Of a stretch of DNA of 64,000 nt, positions 21,228-31,806 are shown piece after piece. This DNA comes from Nostocales cyanobacterium LEGE 11386 (GTDB lineage Bacteria; Cyanobacteriota; Cyanobacteriia; Cyanobacteriales; Nostocaceae), in the NCBI GenBank assembly GCA_015207155.1, contig JADEXK010000004.1, positions 62,001 through 126,000 of the forward strand, written 5' to 3'. Position 1 is the first letter of the stretch; every line of letters starts with the position of its first letter. The notes under the pieces are model-generated. The model saw nothing but the letters and a program-made list of their open reading frames with translations, was not told the origin of the DNA and searched no databases. The position numbers and the translations under genes were made by a program.

Positions 21228-22911
21228 CTACTGTAAACGCCAAACTTCTTTTAGCTTATCAATCAAAGTTTTCTGTCGTCGTTCTATAACTTCAGGTGTC
21301 CATTCCTTTTCTGTCAGCACCTGGGTAGTTAGCGCGAAATTGCAAATACCTGCCTTAGTGGTAAAATACTTTTGCTTTTTCGTTTCAAAGTCGTAGTTCT
21401 GCGCTTGACTATTTTTAGAGGAAGAGAGCAAGACTAAGTTACCTATACGCTGGACGTATTGCTCATGTTCTTCCTGACTGGGAAACCAATACATCCATTC
21501 ACTATTAGAGGCTGGATTTTGTGGTAGTACGTGTTCGACAGTAATACTTAGAAAAGTGATAAGAAGCTTTTCCTTCTGAGAGTGCAGAGTCTAGGCGAAG
21601 CAACACATAGAGTCGTATTTTCTTAATTAAATAAAGATTTTCATTAAGGATTTTAATGATATATTTTTGCTCTTGAGGTTGTAACTGCAATGGTGAATCG
21701 GGTGTATATAAGTCTTCTTTCTTTTCGATAGCATGTAGTAACCGGCTATAACGTTCTATGCGCTCATTAATATTACTGCGTTGAATCATTAAACCTGAAG
21801 CAAGACGATCTAAATTGGAGAAGAAACGCACTAATAATTCAGGTTGATTGTAATTTTGTGATAGGTAAAAAATAGCTGGTGGTATCCAATCAGAATTATC
21901 TATATAGTGCAACCACTTAAAAACTTCGTTTATTTCTTCTGTAAATGTGTCACCTTGATATGCTTGATTGTTAATATCGTAAAAAGCATCAGCGAGAGGA
22001 ATTAAAGTTTTATCAATGAACTGCTGAGGAGAATTAGTGGGTTGAACATCTTTAATAAATTCCTTGAGTATGCTTTCACGAGACTTGCACTTACCATGAA
22101 TCATTCTGATGTGTGAAAATAGACTTTTGAATATCTCACGTCCTAATTTTTCTTCTGTTTCTTCCCATTTATGGCTATAATTTTCCTGTTGTAACAAGGA
22201 TGTTTTACCGATAATTTCGGCTTTTAAAATATCAGCATGAGATAAATCCATACCCCGATTATTGAGTACAGAAAATATCCGATATGCAGAATCAATATCT
22301 GGAGTAGCAACCACTACTAGAAAACATCGTTTAGTGATAAATTGAATAAAGCGAAGAAGCTGATATTCAGATATATTTTGTAAGCGTTCCAATACAAATA
22401 ATGCATTCTCTTTAAGTTTTATAAGACTATCTGAAAGTTTAACAATGTGTAAATCTTTCAATTTATCAATACCACTTTCATCCTGAATATATTCTTTAAA
22501 AAAATCTGCATCTCGCTCACGTAAAGTCAAGCGATAAACATTATAATCTGAATCAAAATCATCTTCTTGATAGAGATATTTTGTTAATTTGTGTGTGTGT
22601 TCTTTAGGAACTAATGCTCGTAGAACAGCTAAAAGTATAGTAAGTGTAGTCAGGCGCTGTTGACCATCTACAACTTGAGCATCTGGTTTATCTCCTTTAA
22701 TAAGTACAATACTTCCTAAAAAATACGGATTTATCTCATCAATCTTCTCATCACCATATCCTAAAGCAGCGATCAAATCTTCAAGTAGTTCTCCTGCTTG
22801 CTCGGTTGTCCAGGCGTAGGGACGCTGATATAAAGGAATTTTAAAAACGAAATCGTTGCTAAAAACCTTACAAATAGGATATTCGGTAGCCTGAATTTTG
22901 ACAGCACTCAT
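21228..22911 (-). pseudogene. GmrSD-like (DUF262 + DUF1524 HNH) gene, broken by a frameshift
   Basis: Reads from MSAVKIQATEYPICK (22911). The N-terminal DUF262 part has KIPLYQRPYAW and the DGQQRLTTL motif. After residue ~455 the frame ends at 21505, but the HNH core EHVLPQNP and the rest (GNLVLLSSSKNSQAQN) continue in another frame to 21228. Removing one base at about 21546 joins the frames as HFSK-ITVEHVLPQNP, so a single T insertion (sense strand) is the likely lesion. Relatives are modification-dependent type IV restriction enzymes or other phage-defence nucleases. Either a pseudogene, a sequencing error or a rare recoding site. Confidence 0.82.
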
Positions 22912-23118
22912 ATTAACTCCTTTAGTGACTTAGTAGATAGCACTTTCACTAAAGTTAGTTTTCCCACTGTCAATAGCAAAATTTGAGAGTTTTCAGCAAA
23001 AATCGCATAGACTGAAACCTAGGGCTAAAATTCTTATAGCCTGCGTAGGCAGACTTAGTTTGTATAGCTGCACCCTTCAAGGTGTTAGGCGGAATATTTA
23101 TGCTGATAGACTGACAAC

Positions 23119-23354
23119 ACTTAAGAGGATGTTTGTAAAGTATTTATTCATACTAGCCCTGGCGACTAGAAGTCGCAGCTACACAGGCAAAACCCACCTG
23201 CGTGGGTTAAAAACCATTAGTTTTGCGTTAGTCCGCCTACGCGGACTTCGTTTGTGTAGTAGCGTAAAGCCCTAAAGGGCATAGCTGCGCTTACCGCGGA
23301 GCGTGCCGGAGGCTCTATTATATTCGCCCAACACTTTTAAAACATCCTCTAAGT
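23119..23354. mobile_element. MITE-like element with imperfect terminal inverted repeats
   Basis: About 236 bp bounded by imperfect inverted ends of 22-23 bp (23119-23141 and 23333-23354, shared core AGAGGATGTTT). The interior is made of small GC-rich palindromes such as GTCCGCCTACGCGGAC and ACCCACCTGCGTGGGT. It encodes no transposase. No clear target duplication was seen. It sits between the broken GmrSD-like gene and an MFS gene. Confidence 0.55.
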
Positions 23355-23379
23355 TGAGTGTAGATAAAAATATCAAAGA

Positions 23380-24573
23380 TTAAACAACTGGAATTTTTTT
23401 ACTGAAAAAAATACACAGAAATACTACCAAAAAAGCCACTTCAGCTAATAAAAATGCCCCTACTGATGTTATCCCGATTTGTTTCATTAACAAAGAAACG
23501 ATCGCAGTCCCGCCAGCGCTACCACCAAAGTATAATCCAGTGCCTAAACCTGCATGACTAGGGTGTATTTTTCCCAATATCAAGGGAATCATACTAATCA
23601 AAACTAAACTTAAGCTGACACCAAAAGCCAGTATTAACCCAATGACGATGATATGATTATCATTTAACAGTGTTAGCCCCATTAAGCCTGTCATTGTTCC
23701 CAAGCCAAGCAACATAGACTTATTTGCACCTAGTTCTGCTGTCCATTCTCCCAGAGCAATTGAAGCGATCGCTGACACCAAAAGTATCTCAGCAGCAATA
23801 AATTCTACTTTGAGTCCCGGTAGTTGAGTTTGCAATTCTTGAGGAAATATCGACAGCAACAGATTAAGTTCAAATCCTGTAGCTAAACCAATGGCAAAAA
23901 TTAAAATTAGTAACACACTGGGAGTTTGAGCAGATTTATCCTGATTCAGGGTGGAGAAGTTAAAGGAATGTGTGGGAGTGAATAACTGTAAAATATATGC
24001 GCCTACAACCAAGGCGATCGCTCCTAAGAGAAAAGTAATCGATGCACCTATACTGTAGAGTAAGGTATCCCACATAACTCCAATAGCTCCTACTAATCCC
24101 AAAACGAACACAAGGAGTGCATTAGCTTGGGGTAATGCGGCTAGAGGTGTAAACTGTGTGAGAAGTGCGATCGCTGGGCTACGAAAAATAATCATTGCTA
24201 TCACCCAAGCAGTCATTAACACTGGCAATATCCAACGTATACCTGTTGGTAGATTATGTTCTATCAACAGCGAGACAGTAACGAAAATCAAACCTGACAG
24301 GATTACTCCCACACCAATCATTGGTAAGCGACTACCTAAACGCTGCTGAATGCGATCAGAAAGTCTGCCAATTAAAGGTTCTATGACTGCTACAAGTAAC
24401 CCTTGCACTATTCCCAGCCAACTCGCAAGTTGAACAAATTCTAGTTCTTGTAAAATTTTAGGCTGATAAAAACCGTATGCCATCCAACTGAGGATGATCG
24501 CTGCCAATAAAGCGGCTAACCCCCAAACTTGCCGCCATAAGATTTCAGGACGAGCATTGAAAGAGTTAAACAT
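23380..24573 (-). CDS. MFS transporter
   Basis: A 397-residue protein with about 12 membrane helices. The loop 2-3 signature is visible as EPLIGRLSDRIQQRLGSR (about 65-82). A C-terminal half with GLGTGLYFGGSAGGTAIVS completes the fold. The substrate cannot be told from sequence; it lacks the nitrate signature seen in the gene at 51849. Single gene. Confidence 0.8.
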   Translation of the reverse strand: MFNSFNARPEILWRQVWGLAALLAAIILSWMAYGFYQPKILQELEFVQLASWLGIVQGLLVAVIEPLIGRLSDRIQQRLGSRLPMIGVGVILSGLIFVTVSLLIEHNLPTGIRWILPVLMTAWVIAMIIFRSPAIALLTQFTPLAALPQANALLVFVLGLVGAIGVMWDTLLYSIGASITFLLGAIALVVGAYILQLFTPTHSFNFSTLNQDKSAQTPSVLLILIFAIGLATGFELNLLLSIFPQELQTQLPGLKVEFIAAEILLVSAIASIALGEWTAELGANKSMLLGLGTMTGLMGLTLLNDNHIIVIGLILAFGVSLSLVLISMIPLILGKIHPSHAGLGTGLYFGGSAGGTAIVSLLMKQIGITSVGAFLLAEVAFLVVFLCIFFSKKIPVV

Positions 24574-25472
24574 AATTTTGCCTTACTCTCTTTTATCGGT
24601 AGAGTAATTGTATGACAAATATTATTCACAAAATCGCATTAAAAATTGCATAATTTCAAACTTGTAAATACGGGATTTTGTACAAAGAATCACTAAATAG
24701 ACTTGACTATAATAGTATAAATTTAGTTAACACTTATGCAAAATTTACAGTACAAAAAACTATAAAATACAATTAACTTTTCCCTACAAAATGCAATTAC
24801 AATAAATATATTGTGTGCCTAAATTTACAATATTTTTATAAATTTAATGTCTAGCATAGTTTGGATACCTATAGCAGCTATAGTTTTGGATTTATTTTCT
24901 GGTTTCCAGTGGACTAATAATGGTATCACATTATATTATAACCGTGGGTATCAACTTCACCATTCTCATACTTTGTATCATCACTAGAAAGTAGCGATCG
25001 CCACTATAGCTAATGTCAATTTTCATGCAAGTATGAGCAAGTTCATGCTTTGTGTAAATGTGATATTTGATGTTTTGATGTACTTGCAAGACTGGCGAAC
25101 AAACGGAGAAAGAATTGCTTCATTATTCATTTAGCAACAACTCAAACAAGAAGCTATGCAAGAGTTGTCTAATTATCAGACAAAGCAATAGGTTTTGCTG
25201 GCTCAAAGTATAAATTAATATTGTTCGATATGACCCAAAAACGAACTTTTGTATCTACTCTGCGTTCAGGTAGCGTGTCGAAGACAGAAGCCACTCCGCG
25301 CTATGCATGTTAGCGTTTCCATCAGAAACACCAATGATCCAATGTTGGTATTAAATTTGACGCATCTTCATGATGAATTAGTCCAATACCGTTTCACTAT
25401 TGGCGTTAGGATTTGCTCAATTTTGGGAATAATCCTGGTTGATGCTGCAAATTGTTTGGCTGAATCAACAGC
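24574..25472. other. gene-poor 0.9-kb stretch with a tiny ORF and decayed coding traces
   Basis: Mostly AT-rich. A 46-codon reading frame at 24847-24987 (MSSIVWIPIAAIVLDLFSG...) could be a small membrane peptide or gene debris. The section at 25080-25220 carries broken coding-like text (DWRTNGERIASL, then stop). A small dispersed repeat lies at 25262-25305. Nothing here is supported as a full gene. Confidence 0.4.
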
Positions 25473-26660
25473 ATGAAATCGCTATTTCTCTCAAAAGCAA
25501 AATTTTTTGGGCTATGTCTTGCATTTTGTTGTTTTTTGTGCATTACTACTTTGGTATGGCTACCAGTATCTGCAACTACTGCACCAACAATTGATACCTT
25601 GAGGCAACAGCAGCAACAAATTAACCAAGAGCGTGAGAATGCCATTCAACAGCGTGATCGCTTGACTAATTTGCAACAAGCAGCACAACAACGCCTGACT
25701 GGAATCAACCAAAATCTGCACACCACAAACAGCCAGATTCAAGACAGTGAACTACGATTACGACTTGCTAGCGAACGCCTGCAACAGTTGGAAGCTGACT
25801 TAACTGTAGCGGAAAATTCCTATGCAGAACGGCGCATCGCCACAGTAGCCAGATTGCAATATCTTCAGCGATCGCCTGCATTTCAAGGATGGGCAGTTTT
25901 GCTCCAAAGCCAAAATATCAGTGACTTTATCAGCCGTCGTCATCAACTCAAATTAGTGTATCAAGCCGACCAAAAGATTTTAGCAAAACTCAACACCCAA
26001 GCCAACCAAATCAATCAACAAAAAACAGATGTAGAACAGCAAAAAAACGAAATTGCTTTAATTCGTCAAGAACTGTTAGCACAAAAAACTGATTATCAAA
26101 CTCAAGCGCAGTCACAATCAGACTTAATTGATCGTTTAAATAGCGATCGCCTCGCTTTGGAAGCCGCACAAAACCAGCTAGATAAAGATTCTCAAAATTT
26201 AGAAATCTTGATTCAACAGAAAGTAGCAGCAGCGCAAGCCAAAGCCAATAGCCGGACAAACATTTTGATTCGAGGAACAGGGATACTAGCTTTTCCTAGT
26301 GATGCACGCACTAGCAGCGCCTTTGGTTGGCGCACACATCCCATTTTAGGATATCGCCGTTTTCATTCAGGCTTAGATTTTGCCGCTAGTTATGGCAGTA
26401 GAATTAGAGCAGCCGATTCAGGAACAGTCATTTTTGCCGGGTGGTACGGCGGTTATGGCAGAACCGTAATTATTGACCACGGTACAAACATGACTACCTT
26501 GTACGCTCACGCCAGCGAATTGTATGTTTCTGAAGGACAATCTGTAGAAAGAGGACAAGCGATCGCGGCTGTAGGTTCTACAGGTTTATCTACAGGGCCA
26601 CATCTGCATTTTGAAGTGCGGCGCAACGGCTCACCTGTAAACCCTGCCGATTTTTTATAA
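25473..26660 (+). CDS. M23 murein hydrolase / EnvC-like activator
   Basis: 395 residues: a signal peptide (about 1-32), a long coiled coil rich in Gln (about 40-250), then a LytM/M23 domain (about 275-395). Zinc-site motifs are present: HSGLDFA (H-x3-D) and HLHFEV (HxH), so it may be a true endopeptidase rather than an inactive EnvC. It acts in the periplasm on peptidoglycan during cell division. Followed after 25 bp by tRNA-Arg. Confidence 0.9.
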   Translation: MKSLFLSKAKFFGLCLAFCCFLCITTLVWLPVSATTAPTIDTLRQQQQQINQERENAIQQRDRLTNLQQAAQQRLTGINQNLHTTNSQIQDSELRLRLASERLQQLEADLTVAENSYAERRIATVARLQYLQRSPAFQGWAVLLQSQNISDFISRRHQLKLVYQADQKILAKLNTQANQINQQKTDVEQQKNEIALIRQELLAQKTDYQTQAQSQSDLIDRLNSDRLALEAAQNQLDKDSQNLEILIQQKVAAAQAKANSRTNILIRGTGILAFPSDARTSSAFGWRTHPILGYRRFHSGLDFAASYGSRIRAADSGTVIFAGWYGGYGRTVIIDHGTNMTTLYAHASELYVSEGQSVERGQAIAAVGSTGLSTGPHLHFEVRRNGSPVNPADFL

Positions 26661-26685
26661 AACGTGCTATGATCGACCAGTATTA

Positions 26686-26758
26686 GGGCGCGTGGCTCAG
26701 TGGATAGAGCAACAGATTCCGGTTCTGTGGGTCGGGGGTTCAAATCCCTCCGCGCTCG
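26686..26758 (+). tRNA. tRNA-Arg (anticodon CCG)
   Basis: Acceptor GGGCGCG pairs with CGCGCTC, the D arm is GCTC/GAGC, the anticodon arm ACAGA/TCTGT has loop TTCCGGT and the T arm is GGGGG/CCCTC around TTCAAAT. The anticodon CCG reads CGG. A T-rich tract follows. No CCA is encoded. Confidence 0.96.
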
Positions 26759-27311
26759 TTTTTTTTAATTAAGTAATTATTTGACCGCAGAGGTTGACTC
26801 ATTTCCGTATAACTCATACCGGAAACATTTTGGCGATCGCCTGGAACTATAAAATTAAATCAGTGAACAGTAGACTGCTGGCAAAAGCGCTAATTTTCAG
26901 ATTTTCTCTCTGCGTTTCTGCGTGACGGACATGTTGCTCAAGTCGGGAAACTCGCCCGCGCAAGTGTCCTCCTCTGCGTGAGCAAAGAAAAAATTTATGC
27001 AAGAAGTTTAGTCAACAAAAATATTTTGATAAATGATACAGCCGTAGTCACATAGATTAGGACATTATTGATTGCTCAAAGCACTGAAGCCACTGGGTTT
27101 ATACTCAGCACGGGCTATAAGCGCAGCCATGCACGCAGGGCTTTACAGCAATCAGCACAATGACTTTTAATACTATTCAGCAATGCCGTAATTCGTAGTT
27201 GCAATCAGTGGGGGCTTGTACCCTGTTGATTACGAATTACGAATTACGAATAGTAATTATTTGGTCGGGCGATCGCACCCCCAAGCTAACTCAGTAGGCG
27301 TTAATTTCTAC
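26759..27311. repeat. gene-less stretch with dispersed repeats
   Basis: Contains the widespread CTCTGCGT-type repeat (26905-26990), a small dispersed repeat near 27090-27150, and an STRR of ATTACGA units (27228-27252). No gene is supported. Confidence 0.6.
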
Positions 27312-28175
27312 TTACCGGTCACCCGGTGAAACTAAAGTAAACACCGTAATCTCAGGACGAGCAAAAAAGCGTAGATGTATTCCAGTCATCCCTAAACCAC
27401 GGTTGGTATACAACAGCATATCTCCTACTTGATAGCGTCCCAAATAATACTTTTTACCCCAAGGTGGTAAAATCGGCGGCTGGAAAAAAGGCAAACGCAC
27501 CTGTCCACCGTGAGAATGCCCCGATAGTTGCAAATCAAACCGCCTGGTAGTAGCACTCTGTTTTGCAAAATCCGGTTCGTGTGCCAGTAAAACTGCTGCA
27601 CCCCCATGAGGCAACTTCTTCAATACCAAATCTAAGCGGTCTTTACCCATGCCAACATCATCGACCCCAGCAATGTGTAACAGGCCTTTGCCCCGCTTTA
27701 GGGTGTAAACATCATTACCAAGGTGGACTATACCGCGCTGTTCTAATGCCTGTATAATTGCCTTGGTATCATTTTCGTGGTCATGGTTACCTAAAATCAC
27801 AAACGTCCGATCTTTAGGCGTTAACTCCTCCAAAGTCATCCCCAAAGACGGAATTAATTGCGGCAAATTACGAGTGATTAAATCACCTGTAATCGCTACC
27901 AAATCTGGTTCTTGTTGGTTAACTAAACGCACAATCCGCCTTAAACGCTGGGGATTCATCCATCTATCTCGATGAAGATCGCTGATTTGCACAATGCGAT
28001 AGCCATTAAATTCCCCAGAGAGATGAGGTAAAGTTAATTGCAAAGAATTGATCTCAATCCAATTCGGTTCAATCAACTTAGCGTATAGTAGAGTACAACA
28101 GCCTAACAGAAAGCACCATCCTAAACATCGAAAGGCTGATCGACTGGCTTTTTTCAGCCACTTGCGATTTCTCAA
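27312..28175 (-). CDS. membrane-anchored metallophosphoesterase (YkuE type)
   Basis: A 287-residue calcineurin-like phosphoesterase with an N-terminal signal-anchor (about 14-32) placing the domain outside the cytoplasmic membrane. Metal blocks are QISDLHRD, ITGDLITRN, LGNHDHEND, LLAHEPD and SGHSHGGQ. It resembles the two tandem paralogues at 19284 and 20205 only distantly and, unlike them, carries the anchor. Substrate unknown. Confidence 0.87.
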   Translation of the reverse strand: MRNRKWLKKASRSAFRCLGWCFLLGCCTLLYAKLIEPNWIEINSLQLTLPHLSGEFNGYRIVQISDLHRDRWMNPQRLRRIVRLVNQQEPDLVAITGDLITRNLPQLIPSLGMTLEELTPKDRTFVILGNHDHENDTKAIIQALEQRGIVHLGNDVYTLKRGKGLLHIAGVDDVGMGKDRLDLVLKKLPHGGAAVLLAHEPDFAKQSATTRRFDLQLSGHSHGGQVRLPFFQPPILPPWGKKYYLGRYQVGDMLLYTNRGLGMTGIHLRFFARPEITVFTLVSPGDR

Positions 28176-28332
28176 GGCACAAACTCCTGCGACGTGACTG
28201 CCAGATTTTCCGTTATGCTATTTCTTTAAATTTGGCAGTTAATCACCAGAGGGGTTGAGAAATTAAATAAAGAATTAAAGTAGCTAAAATGTAGAGAGGT
28301 GATATACTATCTCTCTCACTCACCCTGGTTTT

Positions 28333-29697
28333 ATGAGACTGCCAATCGTTGCTATTATCGGACGCCCAAATGTGGGCAAATCCACCCTGGTTAATCGTCT
28401 CGCCGGGGAACAAACGGCGATTGTTCATGATGAACCGGGGGTGACACGTGATCGCACTTACATGCCAGCTTACTGGAGCGATCGCGAATTTTTTGTGGTA
28501 GATACAGGCGGCTTAGTCTTTAACGACGATACCGAATTCCTGCCACTGATTCGCCAACAGGCACTCACAGCCCTTACAGAAGCCAGTGCTGCCATCTTTG
28601 TGGTCGATGGTCAAGCCGGACTGAATGCGGCTGATCAAGAAATCGCCGAATGGTTACGCCAACAACCCGTTCCCGTTTTATTGGCTGTGAATAAATGTGA
28701 ATCGCCAGAACAAGGTGCAATTCAAGCCGCCGAATTTTGGGAATTAGGATTAGGTGAACCCTTCCCCATCTCCGCAATTCATGGCAGTGGTACAGGAGAA
28801 TTACTCGACGAGTTAATTAATCACGTCCCCGCCGTCACGGAAGTACAGGAAACCAACGAAATTAAAGTTGCGATTGTTGGTCGTCCCAATGTCGGCAAAT
28901 CGAGTTTATTGAATGCTTTTGTCGGCGAAGAAAGAGCGATCGTCAGCCCCATTTCTGGCACAACCCGCGATGCCATTGATACTGTCATTGAAAGAGATGG
29001 GCAAATTTACCGCTTGATTGATACCGCCGGCATTCGCAGAAAGAAACAAATAGAATACGGTACAGAATTTTTTAGCATCAACCGTGCTTTCAAAGCAATT
29101 CGTCGCGCTGATGTGGTTTTATTGGTCATAGATGCCCTAGATGGAGTCACCGACCAAGACCAGAAATTAGCCGGGCGGATTATTGATGAAGGTCGAGCTT
29201 GCATTATCGTTGTCAATAAATGGGATGCTGTCGAAAAAGATTCTTACACCATCTACGACTACGAAAAAACTCTAGAAGCCCGATTACATTTTACCGAATG
29301 GGCAGAAACTATCTTTGTTAGTGCCACCACAGGAAAACGGGTAGAAAAGATTTTAGAGTTGGTGAATCAAGCGGCTGAGTCACACAAACGCCGTGTCAGC
29401 ACATCTGTAATTAACGAAGTTCTCACAGACGCTGTGAGTTGGCATTCACCGCCAGCTTCGCGGGGTGGAAGACAAGGTAAAATCTATTATGGTACGCAAG
29501 TAAGTACCCAACCCCCAACGATCGCTTTATTCGTCAATGAAGCCAAACGCTTTAACGACAACTACCGTCGCTACATCGAAAGACAATTCCGCCAACAACT
29601 AGGATTTAAAGGCACACCCATCCGTTTACTCTGGCGCAGTAAAAAAGTCAGGGATATGGAAGTTGGTAGTGTTAATCGAGCAACTCGCGTTAAATAA
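28333..29697 (+). CDS. der: ribosome biogenesis GTPase Der (EngA)
   Basis: A 454-residue tandem-GTPase required for 50S subunit maturation. Two P-loops, GRPNVGKST (9-17) and GRPNVGKSS (near 185), each with DTAG/DTGG and NKxD motifs (NKCE in the first domain, NKWD in the second), then a KH-like C-terminal domain with [14 protein letters not shown]. Complete. Followed directly by a REP-like palindrome that may end its transcript. Confidence 0.96.
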   Translation: MRLPIVAIIGRPNVGKSTLVNRLAGEQTAIVHDEPGVTRDRTYMPAYWSDREFFVVDTGGLVFNDDTEFLPLIRQQALTALTEASAAIFVVDGQAGLNAADQEIAEWLRQQPVPVLLAVNKCESPEQGAIQAAEFWELGLGEPFPISAIHGSGTGELLDELINHVPAVTEVQETNEIKVAIVGRPNVGKSSLLNAFVGEERAIVSPISGTTRDAIDTVIERDGQIYRLIDTAGIRRKKQIEYGTEFFSINRAFKAIRRADVVLLVIDALDGVTDQDQKLAGRIIDEGRACIIVVNKWDAVEKDSYTIYDYEKTLEARLHFTEWAETIFVSATTGKRVEKILELVNQAAESHKRRVSTSVINEVLTDAVSWHSPPASRGGRQGKIYYGTQVSTQPPTIALFVNEAKRFNDNYRRYIERQFRQQLGFKGTPIRLLWRSKKVRDMEVGSVNRATRVK

Positions 29698-29706
29698 GTG
29701 AGCATC

Positions 29707-29770
29707 AGATCCCCGACTTCTGATTCAGATCCCCGGAAGATCCCCGACTTCTTTAAGAAGTCGGGGATCT
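29707..29770. repeat. REP-like palindrome, left of RAYT gene
   Basis: A perfect 16-bp inverted repeat with a 1-bp centre at 29738-29770 (arm begins AGATCCCCGACTTCTT), preceded by two partial arms (29707-29734). It is the exact reverse complement of the palindrome at 30392-30424. Confidence 0.9.
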
Positions 29771-29773
29771 ATA

Positions 29774-30349
29774 TCATGAATCATCTAGCAGTAGTTGTTG
29801 AAAATCACTGCTAATTGGTAAATTAGTATCTGCTAAAAATTGCTGATATGCCGATTCTCCCTCAATCTGCATCTTGATATATTCTGTTTTGGGTAGTGTT
29901 CCTGCTCGCAATCCTGTATATTCCAAATAACTGGAAAATTCCCATTCTTCAGGTTGCTTTACTAGTTCAGCTTTCACTGGATTAAGATGAATATAACGAG
30001 AGAGATTGATGAGATAATCAGTCTGTGAAACGTGGATACTTTGAAACCTTCCCTGAAATAAAACTCCAGAACGATGGAAACGTCTATTAATTGCCTTTGT
30101 GTAGGCAAGAGAAAGAGATTTCATGGACTCAGACAGGGTTTCATCTCTGAGATAAACTAAAAAATGATAATGATTGGGCATTAAACAGTAAGCAACAATA
30201 TCTACCGCCTTGCTGATGAGATGTTCTCTTACTAACTTCAGAAAATAAATATAATTCTCACGCTCAAAGAAAATATTTTGCTGGTTGTTCCCTCGATTGT
30301 AGACATGATAAAAGTTTCCAGTTTGCAAGGAAACTCGTCGTCGGGGCAT
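29774..30349 (-). CDS. REP-associated tyrosine transposase (RAYT, Y1/IS200-like)
   Basis: A 191-residue HUH single-strand transposase. The HUH motif is MPNHYHFLV (His 60, His 62) and the likely nucleophile Tyr is in SRYIHLNPVKAE near residue 117. The N-terminal HVYNRGNNQQNIFF segment is typical of the RAYT/transposase-17 family. The gene is flanked at 4 bp and ~43 bp by inverted copies of a 33-nt palindrome, which are the likely REP substrates. The frame is intact, so the unit may still be mobile. Confidence 0.92.
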   Translation of the reverse strand: MPRRRVSLQTGNFYHVYNRGNNQQNIFFERENYIYFLKLVREHLISKAVDIVAYCLMPNHYHFLVYLRDETLSESMKSLSLAYTKAINRRFHRSGVLFQGRFQSIHVSQTDYLINLSRYIHLNPVKAELVKQPEEWEFSSYLEYTGLRAGTLPKTEYIKMQIEGESAYQQFLADTNLPISSDFQQLLLDDS

Positions 30350-30391
30350 AGGCGAGAATATGAGTTTTGCTTTTGCTTTTAGTATTCCCTC

Positions 30392-30424
30392 AGATCCCCG
30401 ACTTCTTAAAGAAGTCGGGGATCT
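30392..30424. repeat. REP-like palindrome, right of RAYT gene
   Basis: A perfect 33-nt palindrome (16-bp arms, 1-nt centre), reverse complement of the left copy. It lies upstream of the RAYT start and ~67 bp before the EcfT-like gene. Confidence 0.9.
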
Positions 30425-30490
30425 GGGACATTTTTGTTCGTAAAATTAGTGAATACACAGCCCTGAGTTTCTCCTACCCAGCATTCAAAC

Positions 30491-31417
30491 ATGGACTTAT
30501 TGCGATCGCTACCACTTGGACTCTACCTAGAACAACCGCAAACTTGGCTACACAAACTCGATCCACGAGTCAAGATTGCCTGGTTGATGAGCTTTTTAAC
30601 TAGCTACACTTTTGCTAATAATGAATGGCGGATACTGCTGGTAGTATTATTAATTATTTTTACTTTAATAGCCAGAATTCCTCGGAGAGTGTGGCAGCAG
30701 CAAATGGGCTGGCTGTTAACATTATCTTTGTTTATATTAATTATTGCATCTATCAGTCCAGATGGGTTGGGGATCAGTTATCAGCCGCGCCTACCAGCTA
30801 GCGAACAAGTCTTGACTCAGCCAGCAAATGCAGATAATGCCAATGTGATTCCAGAATCAGCACGTGGTAACAAAGACTATAGCTACATTTTGTTTCATCA
30901 AGGGCCAGTCAAAGTAACTCGCCGCTCTTTAGATTTGGCAGTGCGCCTGAGTACAATCATATTTACCGTAATTTACAGCAGTAACCTATATCTACTCACA
31001 ACTGCACCCGAAGAAATCACCACCGCCATTGAAAGCTTAATGCAGCCTCTGCGAAGATTTAAAATACCCGTAACTGAAATTACTCTGACTTTAACTTTGT
31101 CCTTGCGATTTATCCCCTTAGTCCTAGAAGAAGTACAAAATTTAATTCGTTCTGTAATGACAAGGGCAATTAATTGGAAAAAACTGGGATTGAAAGGAGC
31201 AGTCAAAGTTTGGATGATCGTCGCCGAGAGGCTGTTAGAGAATCTACTACTACGAGCCGAACAAATGGCTAGTGCAATGATGGTGCGCGGCTTCACTAGC
31301 CCCAATGAACATCAAGTTAAATGGCACCAATTACGGCTAAAAGCAAGAGACTGGCTAGCGATCGCTATCTTAACGTTATTTTGGGGAGCAAGGCTAGTTC
31401 TAGGAAATTTAGCTTGA
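30491..31417 (+). CDS. EcfT/CbiQ-like energy-coupling factor transmembrane protein
   Basis: A 308-residue membrane protein matching the EcfT/CbiQ family: an N-terminal LHKLDPRVKIAWLMS segment, four to six helices, and two short Ala-Arg-type coupling motifs in VMTRAINW and MASAMMVRGFTS that contact the ATPases. EcfT joins a substrate-binding S component to two ATPases for vitamin or metal uptake. No ATPase or S component is adjacent, so the partner is elsewhere. A ~40-residue insert (about 105-140) between helices is unusual. Confidence 0.82.
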   Translation: MDLLRSLPLGLYLEQPQTWLHKLDPRVKIAWLMSFLTSYTFANNEWRILLVVLLIIFTLIARIPRRVWQQQMGWLLTLSLFILIIASISPDGLGISYQPRLPASEQVLTQPANADNANVIPESARGNKDYSYILFHQGPVKVTRRSLDLAVRLSTIIFTVIYSSNLYLLTTAPEEITTAIESLMQPLRRFKIPVTEITLTLTLSLRFIPLVLEEVQNLIRSVMTRAINWKKLGLKGAVKVWMIVAERLLENLLLRAEQMASAMMVRGFTSPNEHQVKWHQLRLKARDWLAIAILTLFWGARLVLGNLA

Positions 31418-31806
31418 TGATTGTCCCCCTATCCCTTCATCTTCCCTTTTGGCCATTTTGCTCCACAAAGCGATAATTATGGCAAGATGGAAAAAAGCCA
31501 GAGCAAACAGAAGTATGAGATTTGGCTTTTGCCCTTGGGCACTTCAAAGGGTATATCCCTTTGCCACTGGAAACTTCAAACATCAGGATAAAAAATTTTC
31601 CTGGTTTCCAACGGCAGCTGAGTATAAGTCATCAAGGCAAAATCGTAATTGCTTATCTTGTGTCGTTTCTACATTGCTACTGCTAGCTTCATCTGCCCAT
31701 TTGCAACTAGATCAAGGTTTTCATAACCTGGTGAAAGGGGTGTATTATCGTCTGAATATTTGTACTTAACTGCGAAAAAAGATATATACTCCTACCTGAC
31801 TATTAA
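31418..31806. other. gene-less stretch before pipX
   Basis: A 389-bp gap. A 106-codon open frame at 31449 has no family likeness, a skewed composition (Arg/Lys/Ser-rich) and no ribosome site, so I do not call it. A near-palindrome AAAGGGTATATCCCTTT lies at 31547-31563. Confidence 0.45.

Noticed and set aside
23060..23275. 71-codon reading frame
   Set aside because: Lies inside the MITE-like element and its palindromes; repeat-derived.
25249..25476. 75-codon reading frame upstream of the M23 peptidase
   Set aside because: Runs through a small dispersed repeat and overlaps the next gene's start; no family likeness.
31449..31769. 106-codon reading frame before pipX
   Set aside because: No recognisable family, unusual residue composition and no ribosome site; more likely non-coding.
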